This document shows positions 19,481 to 29,483 of a stretch of DNA of 36,152 nucleotides, piece by piece. The notes under the pieces are model-generated. The model saw only the letters and a list, made by a program, of their open reading frames with translations, was not told the DNA's origin and did not search any database. Both the position numbers and the translations under genes were made by a program. The stretch's first letter is position 1. Each line of letters opens with the position of its first letter. Origin of the DNA: Chara braunii (Eukaryota > Streptophyta > Charophyceae > Charales > Characeae); contig BFEA01000216.1 of NCBI GenBank assembly GCA_003427395.1, forward strand, positions 600,227 through 636,378, written 5' to 3'.

Positions 19481-21354
19481 AAACAGAGCAGATGCCTGTG
19501 CTCTATTCGTGAAAAAAAAAACATTGAACTCAACGACAATCCTGCGCACAGCAACCGTGTCCAACAAGTGTTTTTGCAAGTGTTCAGTGTAACACAGCGT
19601 GTATAGCAAATGCACGGCGTCTGCGCAGAACGAAGACCTTAGTGCAGCAACTCATTAATGTGCACAACAATGCACGTAGCAAAGGCCTATCAGATGCACA
19701 GTGAGTGCGCAGTGAAATCCTTCTCCCAATAACGTCAACACTTATACTAATGGTAATAACCCGCTGCAGCAGCTGGAACAATCTCAACCACCGCACTGGC
19801 CTTAACAACGGGTCAAAAGACAAGAACAACTTGCCACAACAACCTGTCACAAGGGCGGCTACAACACTGTGATCACCTAGTAGAAGTACTAGAAATCCAC
19901 ACGACACGCTGAAGCTTTAGCTAAAACGACTTTTGTTTTGGCTTGGAAATAGTAGCAGTCTTACAAGCCAGCCTTTGCCCGTATAGATGGTCGTCAGAGC
20001 GCAGCAGAGTAGTGGTCGAACTGCGGCCTATTATGCCGTGATTGACAAACAGAGCGCCCAACTATAGGTACGTTTCTTGTGTTCTCTTCTTCAGTTATTT
20101 TCTTGCCACCAACACTCCTCCCTCTCGTTTACTCAGTCTGTTTCTTCTTCTACCCGGTGCACCTATTCTCGATCCCAATGATAGCCAATGAGCAGTATTT
20201 CGATCAATAGGTAAGTCCCTCACCCTGCCTCAATACTCACGCTATCTTCCTAGTAAAGATTGCCTTAAAGGAGTCGAGCATGATGACGGAGATATGAACG
20301 GCCACGGGCGCGCAAACAAAAAACAACAATACCCGTGATGATGGCCACGAACGGAAAGACGCGGCTTGCTTCGCTGCCCTTCCTGCTACTTGGACAAAAA
20401 AAAGTGGAATGAATATCCTTCTAAATAGCGGGCAGGTTTACTGCCACCTCTCCCGCTGACCCTGCGCACAGTCTGTCGCCGTAGCTCGTCTTTCGGTTCA
20501 CCCCTCATTGTCAATTCAGCTACCCAGGTAAGCACTCCTCTGACTCCCTCTTCTCCTATCCCTCTCTCTCATATGTGTCGCTTATCTGCCTCTGTCACTG
20601 TGCCGGTCGGGACCACCACTACTCGCGCGGAGGGTTCGATCACTACGCGTCAATGCTACTACTATTATGAATGTTAAAGCGAAGAGTAGCATCGCAATAA
20701 ACCCATCGACGAGAAACACGGTTGCCAAAGCACGACCATCATGTAGAAGTCGAGCATGATGCGCGCAAACAACCACCACGAGGAAGACGATTACTAGAAT
20801 CGTAATGACGACAACAATGACAGGTGAATGTGCGTGACTACGGGCTTCGCTCCTCTAGTCACCCAATGTGCAAAATTAAAGTGAATCTCCTGCAAGAATA
20901 CGGAAGCTCGTCCCACCAGCAGTTGCATTCTCCTCCGTACTCGCTGCCCCGCTCACCAGGTACGTACCTCCTCTCTGTGGCATACCTCACGTTGCTGCTA
21001 CCAATAGTGCAAGCAAAGTGAATGAACCTTCCGCATAAGTGCGGAGGTATACACTGCTATTCCAGCTATGCACAAGTAGAGAGATGAGAGGATCACTTCG
21101 ATCGATAGGATGGGAAACGCACCGGCCAACAGGTAAGTCTCCAACTCCCACAGCTGGCTTCACGTTGTTCTATCGATAGGATGAGCAAAAATTGAATGAA
21201 TCTTCTGCTAGAATGCAGGAAAATACATGTCTGATCTCACTGCCCTCGCCCCTCTATTCTGGCGGTAGCTCTAATACCGGTTCACCCCGCCTCTTCGGCT
21301 CGCAATGGTAGGTATCCCTTCATCACCTTCTCTGACACACGTGCGACCCTGAAG
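19481..21354 (+). promoter_or_regulatory. Splice-donor-like motif array of copy 3
   Basis: No protein is coded here. The segment carries repeated donor-like sites followed by pyrimidine-rich DNA: TAG/GTACGT near 20067, TAG/GTAAGT (20209), CAG/GTAAGC (20529), CAG/GTACGT (20959), CAG/GTAAGT (21130) and TAG/GTATCC (21306). Between them a degenerate unit repeats: (GATGAGCAAAAAT)-GAATGAATCT-TCTGC-hairpin, then GGTTCACCCC-like sequence, then the donor. The same motif is seen in copy 1 (6574-6612, 6841) and after the integrase (22732, 23049). Confidence 0.45.
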
Positions 21355-22660
21355 ATGGTTGAGACCACCACTGGGCTTGTCGAAGATGGCCACGACCTTG
21401 TTCCGTGCCGCTATGCCGCCCGTGCACGTGAGGTCGTCGACATCGTATTTGACCGAGTCGTGCGTGACCACGGCTTACCTCTGAGCATCATATCTGACCG
21501 TGACCCGCGCTTTACCAGCCGATTCTGGCGACGGCTCCACGAGGTGTACGGCACTCAGCTCCGCTTCTCCTCGTCTTACCATCCTCAGACTGATGGTCAA
21601 ACCGAGATCACGAACAGGACTCTCGGGGATATTCTCCGAAAGATTGTTCGTGACGACCAGCAGTGGGATCTCCATCTTGCCCACGCGGAGATAGCCTACA
21701 ACCACGCCGTCTCGCCAGCCACGGGGATGTCGCCATACTATTGCGACCTTGGCTATCACCCGCGTGTTCCCGCGGACTTCCTTCGACCGTCCCAGATGCA
21801 CCCCGACACAAGTTGTCCCNNGCTGGATGATTGGGTTGCACACATGACATCGATTATGAAGACCGCACATGAGCACATAGCCGCTTCCCAGACTCGCATG
21901 GCAGCACGTGCGAACCGATCGAGGATGGATCACCCATTCAAGGTCGGTGATGATGTGCTTATCGACGCCCGCCACTTACAGCTCAAAGCGGACACGCTTC
22001 GCAAGTTTCGTCGTCGCTTCTTTGGCCCATGCCGCATCCTCCACGCCGTCGGCTCTGATACGACATCTAGCCCGGTCAACTTTCGTGTGAAGCTGCCCGA
22101 CTACCTACGCCAGGCTCGTGTGCATGATGTCTACCACGTCTCGTTACTGCGTCCTTACCGCAGACCGTCTGAGCGTNNNNNNNNNNNNNNNNNNNNNNNN
22201 NNNNNNNNNNNNNNNNNNNNNNNNNNNNNNNNNNNNNNNNNNNNNNNNNNNNNNNNNNNNNNNNNNNNNNNNNNNNNNNNNNNNNNNNNNNNNNNNNNNN
22301 NNNNNNNNNNNNNNNNNNNNNNNNNNNNNNNNNNNNNNNNNNNNNNNNNNNNNNNNNNNNNNNNNNNNNNNNNNNNNNNNNNNNNNNNNNNNNNNNNNNN
22401 NNNNNNNNNNNNNNNNTGAGGAGGCTACCTGGGAGCCCCTCGAGCACTTGCAGCACGCTCGCATGTTGGTGCGTGCCTATGACCGTGCTCGTCGTGCTGG
22501 GTTCACTGCTCCTCCTCAACCCACTGACCCTCCTCCTTCTCCTCCGGCTGAGGAGACCGCTGAAGTTGAGCCTGCTCCATCTGAGGCAGACCTTCAGCAG
22601 CAGCCGGATGCTTCTGAGCGTCCACAGCGCACTCGTCGTCGTCCTGCTCGATACGATTGA
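21355..22660 (+). pseudogene. Ty3/gypsy integrase with chromodomain-like tail, 5'-truncated and gapped
   Basis: This is the C-terminal half of a Ty3/gypsy pol. Counting from 21355, ISDRDPRF gives the second catalytic Asp (D48) and DGQTE gives the catalytic Glu (E84). They are 35 residues apart, as in D,D(35)E integrases. The first Asp and the zinc-binding N-terminus are missing; the sequence before about residue 12 does not resemble integrase and looks frameshifted or replaced. Further on are the GPY/F-like FFGPCRI and VYHVSLLRPYRR. The coding sequence is broken by two N (21820-21821) and a 240-N gap. After the gap, in a different frame (so the gap size is an estimate), EEATWEPLEHL is the end of a chromodomain. 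It is followed by a Pro/Glu-rich tail that stops at 22660. No RT, RNase H or protease was seen upstream. Confidence 0.85.
22177..22416. other. Assembly gap (240 N)
   Basis: Unresolved bases inside the integrase gene, hiding most of the chromodomain. The reading frame is not kept across the run, so its length is probably not exact. Confidence 0.98.
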
Positions 22661-23390
22661 CTCTGACTTACCTTCCCACGTCTTTGACTTCTCAGTACTC
22701 CATCCACATCAGTTTTGCTACTTCAGCTCGTCGATGAATCTTCGCTCGAACACGGCCAGACGCTGCACCAGGTAAGCGCCACTCCTCTGTGTTCATGCGG
22801 AGCTGCTCCATCTCCAAGTATCTGGCCCGAATCCCGACTGGATTCGAACAACTCTCCCCTCTGAAGTAGCATGGCAACTGCACCCGTTTGGGGCGAGTAC
22901 GAGGGTGGTGGTGCTCACGTCAGCCGGGTGGAGTCACTCTCTTCCTCTCTCTCGTAGAGTCCTACGCAGTAGCAAGCCCGATATTCACTACACTTGATCG
23001 TCTGCATGGTCCGGTACACTCGGCATGGAGAGTGACTCGGTCACACATACGAGAATGAACCTTGCGCTCGAACCCAACCTGATGCTGCGCCAAGTAAGCT
23101 CCACTCATCCTCCTCCTCCTTTCGATCGGCTTCTTCCCCCTTCGTCAACTTCAAGTCGTCCCCTTCCCGCCTTCGTTCCAACCGAATGATAACGCACCAG
23201 AGCAAAACTTCGTCCACAGTCTCGTCGGAGAAAACTGCACACAACGACCCGATACCAACGAGTCTGCTGCGCCAAATAGCTTCCTCGTTCGCTGCTCATT
23301 CCGTCTCTGGCCTCGGATATCACCTTCGATTGGTGTCCGGCCTCAGGCAATAAAAAAATATTTGGTTTTACTCATCGAGTTCCATCATAA
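22661..23390 (+). other. Downstream non-coding region of the gypsy element
   Basis: Just after the pol stop, ATGAATCTTCGCTCGAAC (22732) leads into CACCAG/GTAAGCGCC (22776). A second, similar pair, ATGAACCTTGCGCTCGAAC (23055) with CCAAGTAAGCTCC (23091), follows about 320 bases later. These are members of the donor-like motif family found upstream of the integrase. No complete gene is present. Confidence 0.4.
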
Positions 23391-23640
23391 GACTAAGGGG
23401 GATAGTCCCGCGGGACCCTCGCCCCCTCATTTTCCTTCATAAGACTCTCCTCCGCTCCTTCGCTGCCGGCTGCTGGCCTCAATCCCCAGGTCTTCTTAGT
23501 ATCACTCCAAAGTTGTAACCTATTAGGGCTAAGCCCAAGCCTGAACTTAGTGAGCGCAATTCTCTATATAAGAGTAACTGCAGCCAGCTTGGGCATGTCG
23601 AAATGCACCAAGGCCACCACTTGGCCTATCATCCGAGTCC
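23391..23640 (+). promoter_or_regulatory. Candidate 3' LTR start with TATA box
   Basis: A purine-rich run (ACTAAGGGGGATAG, near 23393-23405) that could be a polypurine tract is followed at once by a 12-bp palindrome, GTCCCGCGGGAC (23405-23416). About 150 bases on is a TATA-type box, TATATAAGAG (23565-23574). The order of pol end, purine tract and promoter-like DNA fits the 3' LTR of a Ty3/gypsy element. No matching 5' LTR was recognised, so this stays a candidate. Confidence 0.35.
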
Positions 23641-24083
23641 ATGGTCACTACGCACCCACACTTGTTACTTTACAGGGCGGTTTTCTCTTGCGCTTGTTCA
23701 ACACATAGCCCAATAGTGCTGCCAGATAGGGTTGTGGCCCTTCTCAGCCCGCCGCCCTACTTGAAAGGTCACGTCTTTACTATCTTAGTGTCGAAAAGAC
23801 CTAGTTTTTACTTACACCACACTCGGTTCGTGTCACCCTCGCAAGGATGACTACTGTCGGCGACGGTCAACTAAGTAGCCAGCATACTTTGCACTAGGCA
23901 TGCCTGAATGCCTTCTCCCGACAAGTCAGCGAAATTCACCCTTGTTCGTGAATCCGATAACTAACCTTGACGTTGGTCATAACTCCGACAGTGCGCGCGC
24001 GGTCAGCTCATGCGCAAGGCTAGCAAAAATTTCATTGTTTTCCTAGCTCGCACTACTGAGCGAGTTCGCTGGCTACGCTGATC
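23641..24083. other. No gene seen
   Basis: Mixed composition; possibly the rest of the LTR-like region. No protein, RNA or clear repeat was found. Confidence 0.4.
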
Positions 24084-24461
24084 CTATGTTGCATAGAGTA
24101 TACGTACGAGGCCTTTCCGTACGAAACGTATAGGTAATATCTGTACGGGATCTGTACGGGAACTTGTACAGAAACCTGTACGTCTTGTACACCGGCATAC
24201 GAAAAAACAAAAAAAATAAAAAATAAAAATAAAGTCATTAAAAAAATACCAAAACAAATATGTGATGCAACAACACAAAATAAGCAACATTTGGCTGAGC
24301 ATCATTTTCAGATTCTTATTAGAATTTGATAAAAAAAAATAAAAACTCTACCGGATTTAAAAAAAAAAAAAAAAAAAAAACTCTCGTACGGGGCGCCTAG
24401 CGTACGAGTACAAGAGTACGAATCCGTACTTGTACGACGGTGCGTACAAGTGCCAACGCAG
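24084..24461. mobile_element. Small transposon-like unit rich in GTACG
   Basis: An 8-bp direct repeat, CGCTGATC (24076-24083 and 24462-24469), brackets a 378-base unit. The two ends resemble each other as inverted repeats only loosely (TATGTTGCATA against TGCGTTGGCAC, read inward). Both ends carry clusters of GTACG/CGTAC words, and the middle is A-rich with a 22-base A run near 24359-24380. The size of the direct repeat again suggests hAT, but the inverted repeats are weak, so the class is uncertain. Confidence 0.45.
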
Positions 24462-24639
24462 CGCTGATCAAATATCTAACTGAGACAACGTGTGCCCTCA
24501 AAGTGCACGCCCCCACACCCTTAGATCAAAAGGCGTGTGTCGTTCCCAACCCTTGAGAGTCAGTTATGGTCATACAAAAATGAAACTCTCTCTCGGATAT
24601 CGTAAAAAACGCACCTCCAGTGAGATGCAAAAGTATGCC

Positions 24640-24663
24640 CAAATACCCTTGTAAGGGTATTCA
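24640..24663. repeat. AATACCCTT palindrome, third instance
   Basis: AAATACCCTT-GT-AAGGGTATT, perfectly paired except for the centre, followed by CAGGCCGACAG. It lies beyond the copy 3/gypsy region and may mark that unit's right edge, as 8785-8808 does for copy 1. Confidence 0.65.
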
Positions 24664-24689
24664 GGCCGACAGTTTTCCGGACCCTATTA

Positions 24690-25920
24690 AGCGACGTCCC
24701 CATCACGTCGGGCAATCAAACTTATATGCGCAACAAAAAAATCACATTTGATGACGAGGAAGTTACCAATCCGATCCACCGGCCCGACTTCGTTCAAGAT
24801 GTCTTTTCAACTTGCCCCTGTCACGATGTTCCACAGCCAGGGTTCTAACATGGGCCTCCTATATCCTGACATCGGAATTAGGGGATACTATGTTCAGTAC
24901 TACAGCGTAATATCCGCTCTCAGGTAGCAGGTTGATAGTCCTCTCCCTTCGTCGTAGACATCGCTGGTTTTCGTTGGACTTTGGACGCGGGCCCTAACCG
25001 AAACCTCTCTCAAATACAAGGGCCCCTTAGTCCCCTCACCAATATTCATCGTAATGAAATACCCATCCCGGAGTCTAGCACAGGTGGGTCAGGTCTCCAT
25101 CTTGGTCCACCGCAGATCGATTGATCATACCGATTTCACGACCCATCGCGTTATTATATAGCGATGTCGTCCTCGTTGGTTGCACAACGATAAGCGGTTT
25201 TTCCTATCTTGGTGTCCCAGAGGATTCCGACTCCAGACATAATCGATCGCAATGGCCTCCCCTCGAGCCAGGCCTCTCCGAGTGGCCGACCCTTCGAGAT
25301 CTAACTTTTGGGTGAGTCACAGACCCGTTACCACTTGCGCCGGTCAGCAACCAACACTGGGAGTTACGTCCCAACGATGCTAAGTATAACCCCTTAGCTC
25401 GACCTCTCAAATATATCCCTCAGACTGACTTCATAGTGGTCAGACATTCTTATCACCAAGATTCCTCAAAATGTTTCCAAGCAATTAAAGGATCATGTAC
25501 CAACTGCCCACGAGACGACGTGGAGGGATAGTGCCTTCTCTCAATATTCCAATAAAAAGTCATCAATATTCCACGGGGTCGTGACCCTCTCTACTTTCAT
25601 CCTTGTAGGTTGGGTCACACGTCTTAGGGACATCTCTCAAATATCCTTCCAAAATTCCATCATGAATGCCACAAAATTCAATCAATAATTCTTACAATTT
25701 TTTTTGTTTTTTCTTGTCAGACTTTTACATCACAAAAAAAATGTCAATCATCATAGCACCTCTTTTTGGGCGCCCTCACAAACTCCACTTGCATTCGTGG
25801 GGCCTAGCGAACCTTTGGACTTCCCTCTTCCCACACAAAAGACACAACCTTGATTGCAACATTCACATTCATCGCACAAACGGTTATCGTGTAGCTGAAA
25901 AATTCAGGAATGAAAATTCT
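24690..25920. other. No gene seen
   Basis: Unique-looking mixed sequence with scattered CTCTCAAATA words (near 25009, 25406 and 25633). The open frames are short and unrecognised. Confidence 0.5.
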
Positions 25921-26325
25921 GAAGTGAGAGTTTTGAGTAGTCTGAAAATCATGAATGGTCCTGAAGTGGTGAAAGGTCCGAAGACCTTGAAAACCACCTG
26001 TTTAGGCAGGCTGCATCCTGAAGTGGTGAAGGGTGTCCTGAAGTGGTCAAGTGAGAGTTTTAGGCAGTCTGAAAATCCTGAATGGTCCTGAAGTGGTGAA
26101 AGGTCCGAACACCATGAAAACCGCCCTTCACCACTTGAGGATGCAGCTTGCCTAAATAGGTGGTTTTCATGGTCTTCGGACCTTTCACCACTTCAGGACC
26201 ATTCAGTCTGAAAATCCTGAATGGTCCTGAAGTGGTGAAAGGTCCGAAGACCCTGAAAACCACCTGTTTAGGCAGGCTGCATCCTCAAGTGGTGAAGGGT
26301 GTCGTGAAGTGATGATGAAAAATAC
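25921..26325. repeat. Palindromic minisatellite cluster
   Basis: A unit built from CTGAAAATC-TGAATGG, TCCTGAAGTGGTGAAAGGTCC, GAAAACCACCTGTTTAGGCAGG and CTGCATCCT-AAGTGGTGAAGGG occurs forward at about 25938 and 26209, partly forward at 26067, and inverted at about 26128-26206. The inverted unit pairs with either neighbour over about 43-49 bases, so two mutually exclusive long hairpins are possible. The 12-mer TGAAGTGGTGAA or its complement recurs throughout. Confidence 0.85.
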
Positions 26326-27008
26326 GACTGTTGTTAACCTTCTCTCATCCATTACTACTCAGGTCTTTTCCAAGTCACCATATAACAATCTTCTTTCAAA
26401 ACTAAGGGTGCACCCTCTTCCACTGCACCTAAAGCTTTATCCGTTGCTTGCCAGATATGCCTAAGTACAGAAAAATACGTTGCTCTTAAAATCATCTTCA
26501 CAACACGTATACACTACGAGAATCATTCACATGAGGACAAGCTCACAAGACTGAGAGTGCTTGCGAAAATCCACACAAGACAACACCTGAGATCCACACA
26601 TGTACGCAGGGTATGGAACCTTGTGAAAATAAGAACCCTTGTCGATATTAAAAAAAAACACAAGCATTATACAAGGTAAGAAAATGTCAAACTGTTAAGA
26701 AATCAAAATCCAGATGTTAATGTAGTTGCGACATCACTCTGACGCATGTCTCACACACCGCACTCTAACTAAGGAAACTCTGAATATACATACTAATGCT
26801 ATCAAAACAATACATGTCACTAAAAAAAAAGGAGAGGTCAATGAAGGCTACCCTCAGTGTTATCTCTATATATATCTAAGATTGAAAGTCCCTCATGACT
26901 CAGTCTCTCAATCGCTGACGTACATGGGTCTGATCCAATCCTCCATGTGCTCCTCTCTATACAATCATCAATCAGAACTGAGTGTCAAGTCTCTCATATC
27001 TCCTAGCT
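26326..27008. other. No gene seen
   Basis: AT-rich DNA downstream (on the minus strand) of the gag-like gene, where a pol gene would be expected. I find no protease or RT motifs. Confidence 0.5.
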
Positions 27009-28860
27009 CTAGATCTTTCTGGACCCTATTGAAAAGTACCAGTCTTGGTCACTCATGGCATGCTGCAACTGTCTGTACAGCTGTGCCCTCACCCCATTAC
27101 GAGTCTTTGGCACTAAGACTCGAGTCCTGTCTCTCCAAACTCCAGAGGACTTCATTGTGGCCAATCCATTTGCCTCATCCTTGAGGCTCTTGGGGCAGTC
27201 GTCAGATCGATGCTTGCCCCTCTTGCAGTAAAAACACTTCCAATTTTCTTCTGAGTCACCCTGTCTTCCTCTTGCGATGGGATATATGAGGGGGCTGTTG
27301 TGACCTCGCTCGTGACCTCGTGCCGAGGAATCCCTGAAGAAGTAGGACAGACTGCATTGTCGTCTGTTTGTGCCAACTGCGCATCCATTCGCCCTTCTGG
27401 CCCAGAGCCAGTGGCCCAGGACCCCAACGCATCCTCCAACCCTGTGATAAGAGGCATATGCTATGGCGTAGCTGACTCCTGACAACCCTCCAGATCTCTC
27501 CTCGTCTCAGCCTCTAACAAAAGTTGATCCACGCTCTCCTGTACTTCTTGCATACCCACGGTCTCTGCTTCTGTCGCAGGCATAGTACACTCAATCATTG
27601 CGGCCGCCCCTGACTGCCTGTCCTCCCCTATCGTTGGCTCTTGCTTGATTGCCAAGGAAGTAGGAGCCTGCCACTCAAACTTTTCCTCCTCAACTTGTTT
27701 TCTTGTCAGTATCTCATTTGGCTCCATCATAAGTTTGTCCAGTTGAGGAATTTCCTCTCCTTTTTGCTGTTCAACTCCTTCTTCCCTCTTTTTGGTTTGG
27801 AAGAGCTTCTCAGCAGGCTGCCCTATGATCTCATACCTCTGTACCTCTGTCCAGTCCACCACTGCAGTATGAACCTGATGCTCTACCTTAGACTCCATGT
27901 CCTTCAACCGTCTCTCCCACTCTGCCTCCTTTGCCTAGAATGAAGCCTGTTGGGTTTGGATGTGCCTCCTCAGTACCTCATTGACTTGGTTGAGGGTCTG
28001 ACTGACCAGCTTGAGGGCTCCATTCTCTGCCCAAATATCTACCATATCTGTCTTTACAGCCTTCACCTCCTCTCCTTGCCTTTCTATTTCCTTCTTTAGA
28101 TCTTCAATCTCTCTTTCCCAGTTCACCCTCTGACCATGAAAAGCTTGTGCCACCTTTGTCACTCGTCTCCCTATCTTCTCATCAGAGGTTTTTGCTGCTG
28201 CAAACCGTTCCTTCATGAGACCCTTCAGGCTAAGTAAGTCTGTGGAGACTAACTTAACCCCCATCTCGTGATGCCTCTCTGTGGGCCTGTCAGCAGCCTC
28301 CATCAACCAGTCAAAACCTTCCCAGGCCTCTGCGAGTAGAGGAGGATTATCCTTTTGGACAACCTTCTTGGCTTCCACTTCCACTGACTGCTTTCCCTTC
28401 CGCATCTTGTCTCTCATCTCTGCCAGATTCTTCAGATTGATCTAGATTCTGATCTGTTTTTCGGTTGCGACTCTTGATCTTATCCACCTTTTTTTCCTTG
28501 GCAATTTCCTTCTCCTGCTGGGCCAACAATGCTAGCTCATGAAGCAGGTCAGACTCTCTCTGATTCAGGACAGTGATTGGGTATTTGATCAAGCTCTGGA
28601 GGTGGCCCTGGATCACCTGAGCCTTTCCCTCTCTGTGCTCTTTCAGTCGCTTGTCCTCCTCTCGTGTCAGGCCTGTGAGACATATGTTCCTTCCTTCTTT
28701 TTTCTCCTCCTCGTGCTCTACGAGGTATATCATGTCCCACTTCTCGTCCTTCTACTTCTTCTGGCTCTCTCCTCTTCCTTTCCGTCCGTCGCCTGTTCTC
28801 TGCTTGACGCTCGAGAGTATAGTAGTTTCTCAATAGACGCTTGCAATCGCCCCAGCTTGT
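27009..28860 (-). pseudogene. Gag-like polyprotein with CCHC zinc knuckle, broken
   Basis: Read on the minus strand, at least four open segments join into one gag-like protein. The N-terminal part (28833 downward; LLRNYYTLERQAENRRR) is rich in Arg/Glu. It shifts frame near 28730 into a charged segment (LVEHEEEKKEGRN), and again near 28430 into a coiled-coil-like part (ERFAAAKTSDEKIGRR, IEDLKKEIERQGEEVKAVK). That frame continues through an in-frame TAG at 27935-27937 (QTQQASF, stop, AKEAEW) and a stop at 27461-27463. A third shift near 27270 reaches the zinc knuckle C-x2-C-x4-H-x4-C (27195-27236, FYCKRGKHRSDDC). Gag proteins package retroelement RNA, and the knuckle binds it. A Ty3/gypsy gag is most likely; a LINE ORF1 is possible. 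With so many breaks it is not functional. Confidence 0.65.
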
Positions 28861-28949
28861 GGCTCACTCTACATTGAGTCCAGGGGGATTACAAAGAGAA
28901 GTTGTTCCAGGTTCTTTTCTATATTATGACAGTGTTTTCGTACCGTCCT

Positions 28950-29483
28950 CAATTGTGGTGCAGTTTTGCAGTCTCTATTCTCACCGTCCCGAAGATAACA
29001 AAGGTACTGAGGAAGGCAGCCATGCGACAATCAAGAGAGACTATCAGATCTGCTTCAGAGATTGGACAACGATAGATCTGAGGATCCCGCGGCGGCCGCC
29101 CTCAGGATTTCCCGATCCCTTCCCTCCCCATCAATTGACCATGGTGGATATGCAATGGTATGGAGTGGTGTGAGTGGGTCAACAGTAGGCAATGCTCCTT
29201 CTCATACATGGCAGTCATAACATCCACAAACAGATCGGGCGAATTCCTCTTAATAACCTGCACAGTTAATTCTCTGAAGAGCAGAGCAATCAATGCTGGC
29301 AGACTTCTTTCTCAGTTTCTGACATTCACTCTGTATACGGAACGCTGGACCTGTTTTCCGGCAGGTGATGCTCCCCACCAATAGATGGAGCCCCTCCCCG
29401 GGTGCTAGTGGTGTCTGCTTCATCAGCGCCACTAGCACGGCAGGGGACGTGTGTTAAAGAAAAAATAAAAAAAATAAAAAATT
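28950..29483 (+). mobile_element. LINE 3' fragment (first of two)
   Basis: The last about 60 codons of a LINE ORF2 (ATIKRDYQICFRDW to FPDPFPPHQLTMVDMQ, ending near 29170) match the end of the second LINE (32960-33093). They are followed by a 3' untranslated region with shared words GCAATCAATGCTGGCAG (29287), AATAGATGGAGC (29381) and a terminal stem-loop (29402-29438). It ends in an A-rich tail (29456-29483). The 5' boundary is approximate. It is severely 5'-truncated, as LINE copies usually are. Confidence 0.8.
29402..29438 (+). other. LINE 3' stem-loop, first copy
   Basis: GTGCTAGTGGTG (29402-29413) pairs with CGCCACTAGCAC (29427-29438): a 12-bp stem with one G-T wobble and a 13-base loop, about 17 bases before the A-rich tail. 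The second LINE has the same structure with compensatory changes. In many LINEs the element's own RT recognises a 3' stem-loop; that role here is inferred. Confidence 0.75.

Noticed and set aside
19066-19554. 162-residue minus-strand frame in block D
   Set aside because: Block D of copy 1 is well conserved at the DNA level but does not keep this frame, so it is not under coding constraint.
25121-25410. Short overlapping frames on both strands
   Set aside because: Short, no motif, and typical of random open frames in mixed-composition DNA.
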